Origin: Vulcanimicrobiota bacterium | Lineage (GTDB): Bacteria; Vulcanimicrobiota; Vulcanimicrobiia; Vulcanimicrobiales; Vulcanimicrobiaceae | Length of the DNA: 62,180 nucleotides | Direction: 5' to 3' | Assembly: GCA_003161435.1 (NCBI GenBank) | Contig: PMOS01000016.1 | Coordinates: 1 to 62,180, forward strand | In this document: piece by piece, positions 53,438 to 61,425 of the stretch | Layout of the letters: each line of letters opens with the position of its first letter | Position numbering within the stretch: the stretch's first letter is position 1 | Notes under the pieces: generated by a model | What the model was told of the DNA's origin: nothing | The model's database searches: none | The model's input: only the letters and a program-made list of their open reading frames with translations | Program-made: the position numbers and the translations under genes

Positions 53438-54271
53438 TTGGATTTCGCGACGATACTGGGCCTGGGGATCGCCGTCGCTGCCCTCGCGCTCTCAGCCTGG
53501 ATCGGCAACGTCGACGTCCGCATCATCTTCGCCCGGTACGAAGCGTTCTTGCTGGTCCTCTTCGGGACGATCGGCGCGACGATGGTGTCGTACTCGCTGC
53601 GCAACTTCTGGACCGGGATCACGCTCGGTCTGCGGACTGCGTTCGTCGAGCCCGTCTACCGCGAGCGCGAGGTCATCGCGACGCTCGTCTCGTTCGCCGA
53701 GAAAGCGCGCCGCGAAGGTCTGCTCGCACTCGAGAACGAGGCGGCGGCACTCGAAGACGACTTCATGCGCAAGGGGATCCAGCTCGTCATCGACGGTCGC
53801 GACACCGACATCATCCGCAAGATCCTCGAGACGGAGATGGCCTTCGTCCAAGAACGCAATGCCAAGGCCGAGGGCGTGTTCATGTCGATGGGCGGGTTCT
53901 CGCCCACGCTCGGCATCATCGGCACGGTGCTCGGGCTGATCGCCATGCTCAAGGAGCTCGGTTCGCTGTCAGGGTCGACGAACATCGCCGGGCAGTTGGG
54001 CGTCGCGACCGCGCAGGCGTTCGTGGCGACGTTCTTCGGCATCGCGCTGGCGAACTTGCTGTGGATCCCGCTCGCCTCGAAGATCAAAGAACGCGCCGGC
54101 GAGCAGCTGTTGCTGCGCGAGATCATGGTCGAGGGGATTCTCTCGATCCAAGCCGGTGACAACCCGCGGCTGCTCGAGGAGAAGCTGCACGCTTTCCTCG
54201 ATCCCGCCGAGCGGGAGACGGAGATCGAAGCCGGCGGCGCCGTCGGCGAACCCGAGCTCGCAGGCGCGTAG
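53438..54271 (+). CDS. motA: Flagellar stator protein MotA
   Basis: The 277-residue stator subunit has four membrane helices (about residues 1-20, 30-50, 145-170, 178-200). The cytoplasmic loop contains AEKARREGLLALENEA, whose charged residues contact FliG, and the TLGIIGTVLGLIAMLKEL and AFVATFFGIALANLLWIPLASKIK helices carry the conserved prolines. TTG at 53438 (MDFATILGLGIAV) has GGAAAGG upstream; the longer frame is antisense to flbD. It abuts motB. Confidence 0.94.
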   Translation: MDFATILGLGIAVAALALSAWIGNVDVRIIFARYEAFLLVLFGTIGATMVSYSLRNFWTGITLGLRTAFVEPVYREREVIATLVSFAEKARREGLLALENEAAALEDDFMRKGIQLVIDGRDTDIIRKILETEMAFVQERNAKAEGVFMSMGGFSPTLGIIGTVLGLIAMLKELGSLSGSTNIAGQLGVATAQAFVATFFGIALANLLWIPLASKIKERAGEQLLLREIMVEGILSIQAGDNPRLLEEKLHAFLDPAERETEIEAGGAVGEPELAGA

Positions 54272-55033
54272 GTGGCGGTCACGGAGTCGCGCTCGCGTTT
54301 GAAGCGCGTCGTTGCGCACGGTCCTTCGGAGAACGCGGGGATGATGCGCTGGCTGCTGACCTACGCCGACATGATCACGCTGCTGCTCGCGATGTTCATC
54401 ATCCTGTTCGCGATCTCGAACGTCTCGCGGGTCAAGTTTCAACGGCTGGCGACCGCGATCTCGGGCGGCTTCAACAGCACCGACTCGACGAACAACCCGC
54501 CCAACGGCGGCGTGATCGGCAACGAGCACGGCCGCTCCGACGAAGCGAACATGGCCTCCGTGAAGGCCCAGATCGACAAGTACATCGCGCGCCAGAACCT
54601 GCAGAGCAAAGTGCAGACGCGCATCGACCGGCAAGGCCTGGTGATCACGCTCTTGAGCGACAAAGCCTACTACGACTCGGGCTCGGCCGACCTGCGGCCC
54701 GAAAGCAAAGAGCTGCTCGACGTGGTCGGAGCGCAGCTGCGCGGCGTTCGCAACGAAGTCCGCGTCGAGGGCAACACCGACAGCGTCCCCATCGCAACCG
54801 CGGCCTATCCGACGAACTGGGAGCTGTCGGCGGCGCGCGCGACCGGCGTCACGCGGTACCTCGTCGAGCACGACAAGATCGTTCCGACCCGCATCTCGTT
54901 CGCGGGCTACGGTCAATTCCGTCCGAAGTTTTCCAACGACAGCGACGCGCACCGCCAGCAGAACCGGCGTGTCGATATCGTCATCCTCAACGGCAAACCG
55001 GCGCCCGGCGCGGAGAACGGCAGTACTTCATGA
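54272..55033 (+). CDS. motB: Flagellar stator protein MotB
   Basis: The 253-residue protein has a single membrane helix with the ion-binding aspartate (WLLTYADMITLLLAMFIILF, Asp33), a plug and linker, and a C-terminal OmpA-like peptidoglycan-binding domain: AYYDSGSADLRPESKELLDVV, VRVEGNTDSVPI, NWELSAARATGVTRYL and RRVDIVIL. It anchors the stator and conducts protons with MotA. It starts with GTG immediately after motA and overlaps fliM by four bases, so stator and switch genes form one unit. Confidence 0.95.
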   Translation: MAVTESRSRLKRVVAHGPSENAGMMRWLLTYADMITLLLAMFIILFAISNVSRVKFQRLATAISGGFNSTDSTNNPPNGGVIGNEHGRSDEANMASVKAQIDKYIARQNLQSKVQTRIDRQGLVITLLSDKAYYDSGSADLRPESKELLDVVGAQLRGVRNEVRVEGNTDSVPIATAAYPTNWELSAARATGVTRYLVEHDKIVPTRISFAGYGQFRPKFSNDSDAHRQQNRRVDIVILNGKPAPGAENGSTS

Positions 55034-56013
55034 GCATGCTCTCCCAAGAGGAGATCGACGCCCTCGTCAACCAGCTGGCCGCGCCCGAACCCGGTGTGCC
55101 GCCCGACGTACGGAAGATCAAGTCGTTCGATTTCCGCTTCAACAAGCGGCTGGACAAGTTCACGACCAATCAGCTCCAGACGCTGCGCACGCTGCACGAC
55201 AACTTCACCCGGCTGCTCAACAACTCGCTGTCGGTGTACCTGCGCACGCGGGTCGAGGCGACGATCGTCTCGATCGACCAGATCAGCTACGGTGATTTCA
55301 TCGCGTCGATCGGGTTGCCGTCGATCCTGTCGATCTTCTCGATGGATCCGCTGCCCGGCTCGGGGATCGTGCAGGTCGACCTCAACTTGGTCTTCTCGAT
55401 CATCGACCGGCTGCTCGGCGGCCCGGGCTGGTACCCGCAGAAGCTCCGCGATCTGACCGACATCGAGCGCACGCTCATGCAGCGGTTCATGGCCCGCATG
55501 CTCAACAGCTACCGCGAGTCGTGGAACTACCTGCTGACGCTTTCGCTCAAGATCGAGGCGCTGGATTCCAATCCGCAGTTCATCCCGCGCATCATCCCGC
55601 TCGATCAGGTCGTCGCCTTGGTGACGTGCGAGCTCAAGATCGGCGAGATGACGGGGGTGATGAACTTCTGCCTGCCGTATCAAGTGCTCCAACAGGTCGG
55701 CTCGCAACTGTCCGACTTCCAGTGGTCGCCGACCGTCGTCGCAGGACGCGGCGTGACCGAGGAAGACATCACGCAGTTGGCGCGCAACGTCGAGCGTGCA
55801 CCGGTCGACGTCAAGGTCGAATTAGGCAAGACCGTCGTTTCGTTGCGCGACTTGATCGCGCTGCAGCCCGGCGATCTCGTCCTATTCGACAAGCCGGTCG
55901 GCGAGCCGCTGGCGGTTTGCGTGAACGAACGTGAGAAATTCAAGGTCTTTCCCGGCATCAACCGCGACCGCTTGGCGGTTCGGGTGAGTCAGATCGTCGA
56001 TAACGAGGAGTAA
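55030..56013 (+). CDS. fliM: Flagellar motor switch protein FliM
   Basis: The 327-residue protein opens with the CheY-binding motif LSQEEIDALVNQL, then the CheC-like middle domain (FDFRFNKRLDKFTTNQLQTLRTLHDNF, SIFSMDPLPGSGIVQVDLNLVFSIIDRLLGG, LTDIERTLMQRFM) and a C-terminal SpoA domain (VDVKVELGKTVVSLRDLIALQPGDLVLFDKP). It forms the C-ring wall and reverses rotation on CheY-P binding. It overlaps motB (ATGA) and precedes the FliY/FliN-like gene by one base. Confidence 0.97.
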   Translation: MSMLSQEEIDALVNQLAAPEPGVPPDVRKIKSFDFRFNKRLDKFTTNQLQTLRTLHDNFTRLLNNSLSVYLRTRVEATIVSIDQISYGDFIASIGLPSILSIFSMDPLPGSGIVQVDLNLVFSIIDRLLGGPGWYPQKLRDLTDIERTLMQRFMARMLNSYRESWNYLLTLSLKIEALDSNPQFIPRIIPLDQVVALVTCELKIGEMTGVMNFCLPYQVLQQVGSQLSDFQWSPTVVAGRGVTEEDITQLARNVERAPVDVKVELGKTVVSLRDLIALQPGDLVLFDKPVGEPLAVCVNEREKFKVFPGINRDRLAVRVSQIVDNEE

Positions 56014-56014
56014 C

Positions 56015-56926
56015 GTGCCTGATACGCTGCGTCCAATCGCCGACGCGATGTTCGTCTCCGCCGCCGGCGTCCTGGGGACGCTCGCCGGCCGCACGGTGAA
56101 GGTGGGCCCGTCCAAACCGCTCGCCACCGAGGCATCGATCCGCGTCGATCCGGGGGTCGTCGCAACCATAACGCGCATCCCGTCGGCCGACGTCAGCTTC
56201 GTGAGCCGCTACAACAAGCGCGACTTGGCACGCATCGTCGAGCTGATGCTCGGAACGCCCAGCGACGGGGCGGAGCTCGACGCGATGCAGCTCTCGATCG
56301 TCGCCGAAACGGTCGCGCAGATCTCCAGCGCGATGGGCGAGGCGATCGCGACCGACACGAAGCACGATACGATCGGAATCGAGTCGGTCGTCGCGACGGA
56401 GTCGAGCGCTTTTCCGGCGCCGCCGTTCGCGACCTACACCGCGAAGCTCGACTTGGGCGACGGTTTCGCTACGACGCTGACGATCGATTTCGACGTGCTC
56501 GCGCAGCACCGTCTCGTTCCGCCGGCCCCCGCTCCGGCCAAGTCCAAGCGCGGCGCGGCCGCAGCGCCCGCCGACGCTCCGGCGCCTCCGCCACCGGCGC
56601 GCCGCCGCGTCGAAGAGGGGCAGCCCGTGACGTTCTCGCCGATGCAGCCGACGCCGGTTCGTCCGGCGGCGCTCGGGCACGCCAATCTCGACTTGGTGCA
56701 CGACGTCCCGCTCGAGATCTCGGCGGTGTTGGGCCAGACCGAGCTTTCGCTGCGCGAGGTCGTCTCGATGCAGACGGGCAGCGTGTTCGAGCTCGACAAG
56801 CTCGCGACCGAGCCGATCGATCTCTACGTCAACAAGATTCTCATCGCGCGCGGTGAGGTGGTCGTCGTCGACGACAAGTTCGCGGTGAAGATCAGCGAGC
56901 TCAACCCCGTCGTCGTCAGAGTCTAA
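56015..56926 (+). CDS. FliY-like switch protein (CheC-like domain plus FliN/SpoA domain)
   Basis: The 303-residue protein has an N-terminal CheC-like domain (about 1-165), a Pro/Ala-rich linker (about 168-200) and a C-terminal FliN-type SpoA domain (LDLVHDVPLEISAVLGQTELSLREVVSMQTGSVFELDK and INKILIARGEVVVVDDKFAVKI-like end). This is the architecture of Bacillus FliY, which replaces FliN. In the place of the phosphatase motif (S/D)xxxExxN the sequence is SIVAETVA, so the asparagine is missing; phosphatase activity on CheY-P is doubtful. GTG start at 56015. Confidence 0.88.
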   Translation: MPDTLRPIADAMFVSAAGVLGTLAGRTVKVGPSKPLATEASIRVDPGVVATITRIPSADVSFVSRYNKRDLARIVELMLGTPSDGAELDAMQLSIVAETVAQISSAMGEAIATDTKHDTIGIESVVATESSAFPAPPFATYTAKLDLGDGFATTLTIDFDVLAQHRLVPPAPAPAKSKRGAAAAPADAPAPPPPARRRVEEGQPVTFSPMQPTPVRPAALGHANLDLVHDVPLEISAVLGQTELSLREVVSMQTGSVFELDKLATEPIDLYVNKILIARGEVVVVDDKFAVKISELNPVVVRV

Positions 56927-56930
56927 TAAC

Positions 56931-57278
56931 CTGACCGCCGAAGTCATTTTCCATACGGTCTGGGCGTTCGCAGTCGTCGCCCTGCTGCTGGTCGGGCTGA
57001 CCTATGCGGTCCGCATGCTCAACCGCAGCCGCATCGTCGCCGCGTCCGGCCGGCGCCTGATCACCGTCGTCGAGTCGACCGCGCTGGCGCAGAACATGAC
57101 CGTTCACGTCGTCAAGGTCGGCGACCGATACTACCTGATAGGCGGAGGATCCGCCGGGGTTACCCATATCGCCGATGTCCCATCGGATGTCGTCGAGCCT
57201 TACATCGAGACGCAACGGAAGGCGCTCGGGGAGCAACGGGATGCCGTGCTCCGCCTGCTGCAAAGATTCCGACAATAA
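56931..57278 (+). CDS. fliO: FliO-like export-gate protein, apparently with a CTG start
   Basis: The ATG at 57015 would give only 87 residues and remove the membrane helix. In the same frame, CTG at 56931 adds (M)TAEVIFHTVWAFAVVALLL followed by VGLTYAVRM, a proper single transmembrane segment, giving 115 residues. The cytoplasmic domain (RIVAASGRRLITVVESTALAQNMTVHVVKVGDRYYLIGG) is the FliO/FliZ fold. No ATG, GTG or TTG exists upstream in frame after the fliY stop. FliO assists assembly of FliP. It sits between fliY/N and fliP as in other phyla. Confidence 0.78.
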   Translation: MTAEVIFHTVWAFAVVALLLVGLTYAVRMLNRSRIVAASGRRLITVVESTALAQNMTVHVVKVGDRYYLIGGGSAGVTHIADVPSDVVEPYIETQRKALGEQRDAVLRLLQRFRQ

Positions 57279-57279
57279 C

Positions 57280-58071
57280 GTGAACCGCCGTTTCCTCACC
57301 GCCCTTGCCGCGTCGGCCGCCATTTTCGCCGTCGTGATGTTCGCCGTGCCCGCGTTCGCCCAGGGCGTCGTCGCACCATCGAACCCGACGATCACGATCC
57401 CGCACGTCAACATCGGCATCACCCCGGCGACCAAGCCGTCCGACGTCGCGATGTCGCTGCAGATCCTGCTGCTGCTCACTGTCGTCACGCTCGCGCCGAC
57501 GCTGCTGGTCTTGGTGACGTCGTTCACCCGCATCGTGATCGTGCTCTCGTTCGTACGAACCGCGCTGGCCACGCAACAGGTACCGCCGACGCAAGTCCTC
57601 GTCGGACTGGCGCTACTGCTGACCTTCTTCGTGATGCACCCGGTGATCGAGGACATCAACACCAACGCGCTGCAGCCCTACCTGGCCAACAAGATATCGC
57701 AGCCCGTCGCGATCGACCGTGCCGCCAAGCCGCTGCGCGCCTTCATGTTCAGACAGACGCGCGAAAAGGACATCGCGCTGTTCTACTCGTTCACCAAGGA
57801 GCCGCGCCCCGCCAAGCAAGAGGACGTCCCGACCTATCTGCTGGTCCCGGCCTTCGTGATCAGCGAGCTCAAGACGGCGTTTCAAATCGGCTTCGCGATC
57901 TACATCCCGTTCATCATCATCGATATGGTCGTGGCCTCGGTGCTGCTCTCGATGGGGATGATGATGATCCCGCCGGTGATCATCTCGCTGCCGTTCAAGA
58001 TCTTGATCTTCCTGTTGGTCGACGGCTGGAACCTCACCGTCGCCGCGCTGTTCGCGAGCTATCAGCGATGA
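57280..58071 (+). CDS. fliP: Flagellar export-gate protein FliP
   Basis: The 263-residue protein has a signal peptide (ending AFAQ, about residue 28) and four membrane helices. Signature segments are TLAPTLLVLVTSFTRIVIVLSFVRTALATQQVPPTQVLVGLAL, LTFFVMHPV, and PAFVISELKTAFQIGFAIYIPFIIIDMVVASVLLSMGMMM. FliP pentamer with FliQ and FliR forms the core channel. GTG start at 57280 immediately follows the fliO stop, and fliQ overlaps by four bases. Confidence 0.97.
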   Translation: MNRRFLTALAASAAIFAVVMFAVPAFAQGVVAPSNPTITIPHVNIGITPATKPSDVAMSLQILLLLTVVTLAPTLLVLVTSFTRIVIVLSFVRTALATQQVPPTQVLVGLALLLTFFVMHPVIEDINTNALQPYLANKISQPVAIDRAAKPLRAFMFRQTREKDIALFYSFTKEPRPAKQEDVPTYLLVPAFVISELKTAFQIGFAIYIPFIIIDMVVASVLLSMGMMMIPPVIISLPFKILIFLLVDGWNLTVAALFASYQR

Positions 58072-58337
58072 CGTACGCCACGGCGCTGTCGCTCGGCCGG
58101 GAAGCGATCGTCGTCGCCCTGCTGGTGTGCGCGCCGGCGCTGTTGCTCGGGCTGGCGACGGGACTCATCGTGTCGGTGTTTCAAGCGGTCACCCAGATCC
58201 AAGAGCCGACCCTCGCCTTCATCCCGAAGATCGTCGTGGTCGCGCTGGCCATCTTGCTCTTCGGCCCGTTCATGCTGGCGCTGCTGACCGACTTCACGAC
58301 CCGCGTCTTCACCGAGATCCCTTCGTTCGTCCGGTGA
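58068..58337 (+). CDS. fliQ: Flagellar export-gate protein FliQ
   Basis: The 89-residue, two-helix membrane protein reads ALSLGREAIVVALLVCAPALLLGLATGLIVSVFQAVTQIQEPTLAFIPKIVVV. The segment VSVFQAVTQIQEPTLAFIPKI is the family signature. It overlaps fliP (ATGA) and is followed three bases later by fliR. Confidence 0.97.
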   Translation: MTYATALSLGREAIVVALLVCAPALLLGLATGLIVSVFQAVTQIQEPTLAFIPKIVVVALAILLFGPFMLALLTDFTTRVFTEIPSFVR

Positions 58338-58340
58338 GCC

Positions 58341-59180
58341 GTGCATAGCTTCGGCGTGTTCGGGGTGTCGACGGGGCAGTTCGAATCGTTGATCTTGGTG
58401 CTCGTGCGCGTCTCCGCGATGCTCGCGCTCGTGCCGGTGTTCTCCCAGACGCAGCTCCCACGCCTCACCCGCTTCGGTATCGGTGCGTTGCTCGCGCTCA
58501 TCATCGCGCGCACCCTGCCGCCGATGGCACCGCTCGGCGGGCTGGGTGAGCTGGTGGTCGCGGTCCTCGCGCAGTTCTTCGTCGGTTTGGTATTCGGCTT
58601 CGTCGCTTTCTTGCTGTTCACCGGCATCCAGTTCGCGGGCGAGATCATCGACATCCAGATCGGCTTCGCGGTCGTCAACGTCATCAACCCGCTCACCTCG
58701 CAGAGCGTCACGGTGATCGGCGAGTTCGAGCTGGCGCTCGCGACGCTGCTCTACCTCGCCGCCGACGCGCACCACGTGTTGCTGGCGGGGATCGTCGGAT
58801 CGTTCACCCTCGTGCCGCTGCCGTACGTCGGGGCGCCCGAGCTGGTCGCCGGCGACGTGGTGCGGTTTTTCTCGCAAGCGCTGTTCATCGTGTTCCAGAT
58901 CGCGGCGCCGGTCGCGGTCGCGTTGTTTCTGGTCAACGTCATGCTGGGCTTGATGGCGCGCGTCGCGCCGCAGATGAACGTGTTCATCGTCGGCTTCCCG
59001 ATCCAGATCACCGTGGGGCTGGTGATGCTCATCGTCTCGCTGCCGCTGCTGGGCGCCGTGGTTCCGTCGCTGATCGATACCTCGGCCCGTCAGCTCGACA
59101 CGGTCCTGCGCGCGATGGGTCCGCAAACCCGTCCGCCGGGCTCAGGGCAGGTTTCGCCGCTGCCGAGCGCCACGCCCTAA
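58341..59180 (+). CDS. fliR: Flagellar export-gate protein FliR
   Basis: The 279-residue protein has about six membrane helices: VLVRVSAMLALVPVFSQTQLPRLTRFGIGALLALI, the QFFVGLVFGFVAFLLFTGIQFAGEIIDIQIGFA block, and VGFPIQITVGLVMLIVSLPLLG. It closes the FliP-FliQ-FliR gate and contacts FlhB. The start is GTG at 58341. The C-terminal Pro/Ser-rich tail (TRPPGSGQVSPLPSA) is an extension. Confidence 0.96.
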   Translation: MHSFGVFGVSTGQFESLILVLVRVSAMLALVPVFSQTQLPRLTRFGIGALLALIIARTLPPMAPLGGLGELVVAVLAQFFVGLVFGFVAFLLFTGIQFAGEIIDIQIGFAVVNVINPLTSQSVTVIGEFELALATLLYLAADAHHVLLAGIVGSFTLVPLPYVGAPELVAGDVVRFFSQALFIVFQIAAPVAVALFLVNVMLGLMARVAPQMNVFIVGFPIQITVGLVMLIVSLPLLGAVVPSLIDTSARQLDTVLRAMGPQTRPPGSGQVSPLPSATP

Positions 59181-59183
59181 CCG

Positions 59184-60251
59184 ATGGCACGCCCCGACGC
59201 CACCGAGAAAGCCACACCGAAACGAAAACGCGAGGCTCGCGGTCGCGGGCAGGTCGCGCGTTCCCAGGACATCGGCGGTTCGGTCATCTTCCTGGCGATC
59301 ATCATCGCGCTCCACGTCGGCTTCCTGACCGCGATCGAGGCGGGCGCTCAGGCGTTCATGGTCGCGCTGACGCACGCCGGCTCGCGCGACGAGGTGACGA
59401 TCAGCTCGGTCGGTGGCCTGTTCGCGCGATCCGCGATGCCGTACGCACCGCTGCTCGGTACGGCGTTCGCTTCGGCGCTGGTGCTGGCCGTGACGGCGAA
59501 CGTGCTGCAATTCGGCATGCTGTTCTCACCCGCGTTGATCGTGCCGAAGTTCAGCAAGCTCAACCCGCTGGCCGGCGTGCAGCGCATTTTCTTCTCGCCC
59601 CAGACGCTGGTGCAGCTCGCGAAGCAGCTGCTCAAGCTGAGCATCGTGATCTTGATCTGCTGGTACGGCGTGAAGGACAACCTCACCATGCTGTACGCGC
59701 TCGCTCACGCGTCGCCGCATGACATCATCGTGTCGGTCGAAGGCATCGTGTTCTGGATCGGCGTGAAGGTCGGCACCTTGCTGCTGCTGCTGGGCGTCGC
59801 CGACTACGTTTGGGAGCGCCGGCGCCTCGAACAGTCGCTGAAGATGACCAAGACCGAGGTGCGCGACGAGCACCGCCAATCCGAGGGCAACCCGGAAGCC
59901 AAGAACGCGCTGCGCCAGCGGCAACGCGCGATGGCGCGCAAACGTATGATGGCTGCCGTGCCGAAGGCGACCGTCGTCGTTACGAACCCGACGCACTACG
60001 CCGTCGCGCTGCGCTGGGATGAGCTCACGATGAACGCGCCCGTGCTGGTAGCAAAGGGCGCCGATCTGATCGCGCTGCACATCCGCGCGCTCGCCAAAGA
60101 GCACGACGTCCCGATCCTCGAGAACCCGCCGTTGGCGCGCACCCTGTACGCAAAGGTCGAGTTGGACTCGCCGGTCCCGCCCGACCTCTACGCCGCCGTC
60201 GCGCAGGTGATCGCCTTCGTCTACAAGCTCAAGCGCAAGACGATCGCGTAA
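59184..60251 (+). CDS. flhB: Flagellar export substrate-specificity switch protein FlhB
   Basis: The 355-residue protein has a charged N-terminus (TEKATPKRKREARGRGQVARSQD), four membrane helices, a linker (VRDEHRQSEGNPEAKNALRQRQRAMARKRMM), and the cytoplasmic domain with the autocleavage motif NPTHYAVALRWDE, then APVLVAKGADLIALHIRALAKEHDVPI and a C-terminus ending AFVYKLKRKTIA. After cleavage in NPTH the switch from hook to filament export follows FliK. The last 98 coding bases (60153-60250) occur again, unchanged, at 61180-61277. flhA and flhF, which usually follow, are not in the window. Confidence 0.97.
   Translation: MARPDATEKATPKRKREARGRGQVARSQDIGGSVIFLAIIIALHVGFLTAIEAGAQAFMVALTHAGSRDEVTISSVGGLFARSAMPYAPLLGTAFASALVLAVTANVLQFGMLFSPALIVPKFSKLNPLAGVQRIFFSPQTLVQLAKQLLKLSIVILICWYGVKDNLTMLYALAHASPHDIIVSVEGIVFWIGVKVGTLLLLLGVADYVWERRRLEQSLKMTKTEVRDEHRQSEGNPEAKNALRQRQRAMARKRMMAAVPKATVVVTNPTHYAVALRWDELTMNAPVLVAKGADLIALHIRALAKEHDVPILENPPLARTLYAKVELDSPVPPDLYAAVAQVIAFVYKLKRKTIA
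60153..60250 (+). repeat. 98-bp direct repeat, copy 1 (flhB 3' end)
   Basis: The end of flhB, from AAGGTCGAGTTGGACTCG to the GTA of its stop region, is identical base for base with 61180-61277. Only the final stop base differs (TAA here, TAG in copy 2). Confidence 0.97.
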
Positions 60252-60254
60252 CGC

Positions 60255-61040
60255 TCAGAGCCGAAGATGCGCGCCCGGCATCACGTTGTGTTCGAGACCA
60301 AGGATAGACCGGACGGTGGAAACCCAATTGACGCTGCGAACGACCCTCGCGGAACCAAGCTGGCCGATCGACGCGTACGTGGCGACGGAAACCAGCGTAT
60401 AGGTCGCGCCCGACGGGTAGATGAACTGCGTGATACCGCATCCTGGGACGTACGTAACCGTGTACGTCTGACCGTTCACATTGTACGTAACGACCGCGCC
60501 GTTTGCCGGCGTCGGGCAGGCGGACGCCCCAGGGACTGTGCCAACGCTCGTGACCGTTGCGGTAACGCCCGCGTAGGGCGAGAACGTCTGACCTTGTGTC
60601 AGCGTGCCGGGGACGAGGGTCGGATTCGGCAGCGTAGCCGAGCTCCCCGCCGATACCTCGTACGCCGCAGTGTAACCCCCGCCCGTGACGGGATTGAATC
60701 CGCCGATTCCGACCAAGCTCGCATCGAAGTTCGCGCCGCTCGTCAAGACCGTCGGGACCGTTCCTTGCACGGCGGCGGCACCGAGGGCCGTGGCACCGTT
60801 GACGGGCGCCGGATCGGCGTACGCCGTGATGGTGAACGACCCCGAAGAACTACTCCCCTGGTAATTCCAGCCGCGCGATGGCGCGAGCGCCAACATATCG
60901 CCGCTGACGCTCGCCGGAGCGCCTCCGCCGCCAACCATGCTGGACCCACCGCCGCCGCCGCCGCACGCGGCAAGCGCGGCCGCGACGATCGCGCCTCCGA
61001 TAACGCGAAAGAGACGGGCTCGTAATAGCACGTTCGACAT
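60255..61040 (-). CDS. Lipoprotein of unknown function inserted between the flhB repeats
   Basis: The 261-residue protein has a lipoprotein signal (AAALAAC followed by a Gly run GGGGGG) and a Gly/Ser/Thr/Ala-rich mature part with strand-like segments: GSFTITAYADP, TVTSVGTVPGASACPTPANGAVVTYNVNGQTYTVTYVPGCG (two cysteines that may pair), ATYTLVSVATYASIGQ. It is probably a surface or periplasmic beta-rich protein; no family is recognised. ATG at 61040 (or GTG at 61049). It is convergent to flhB, with three bases between the stops. The 98-bp flhB copy lies on its other side, so it is the cargo of that duplication. Confidence 0.75.
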   Translation of the reverse strand: MSNVLLRARLFRVIGGAIVAAALAACGGGGGGSSMVGGGGAPASVSGDMLALAPSRGWNYQGSSSSGSFTITAYADPAPVNGATALGAAAVQGTVPTVLTSGANFDASLVGIGGFNPVTGGGYTAAYEVSAGSSATLPNPTLVPGTLTQGQTFSPYAGVTATVTSVGTVPGASACPTPANGAVVTYNVNGQTYTVTYVPGCGITQFIYPSGATYTLVSVATYASIGQLGSARVVRSVNWVSTVRSILGLEHNVMPGAHLRL

Positions 61041-61179
61041 TCCAATCACCCCATGAGGAAGTATGTTGTCGAGACGGCTTCGTGTCGCTCTGTTCTTTTC
61101 CCCGCGTCGGTTATCGGCATGTGTACGAGCCTGTGCAATTCACGAGCGACAACGTGGAGCCGCCCCGCACGCTCTACCC

Positions 61180-61277
61180 AAGGTCGAGTTGGACTCGCCG
61201 GTCCCGCCCGACCTCTACGCCGCCGTCGCGCAGGTGATCGCCTTCGTCTACAAGCTCAAGCGCAAGACGATCGCGTA
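61180..61277 (+). repeat. 98-bp direct repeat, copy 2 (flhB 3'-end relic)
   Basis: Exact copy of 60153-60250. In frame it encodes KVELDSPVPPDLYAAVAQ and on to KRKTIA followed by TAG, fused to unrelated upstream codons in a 71-codon frame from about 61063. Bases just upstream (CGCACGCTCTAC) also resemble the corresponding flhB sequence (CGCACCCTGTAC), so the original copy may have been longer and decayed at its left end. Confidence 0.97.
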
Positions 61278-61425
61278 GGGGGAGCGCGGCCCTCCCTTCG
61301 TTGGTCCCTTCGCCCCAACGGTCGCCGTTTTCGGCTTTGCGCAGCAGGCTCGTACTGGCCGCCCGCATTATTCTCCGTCAGGCCGGCCTCGAGCCGGCGG
61401 CGCGGTAAAGGAGCGGCCTTCGGTC

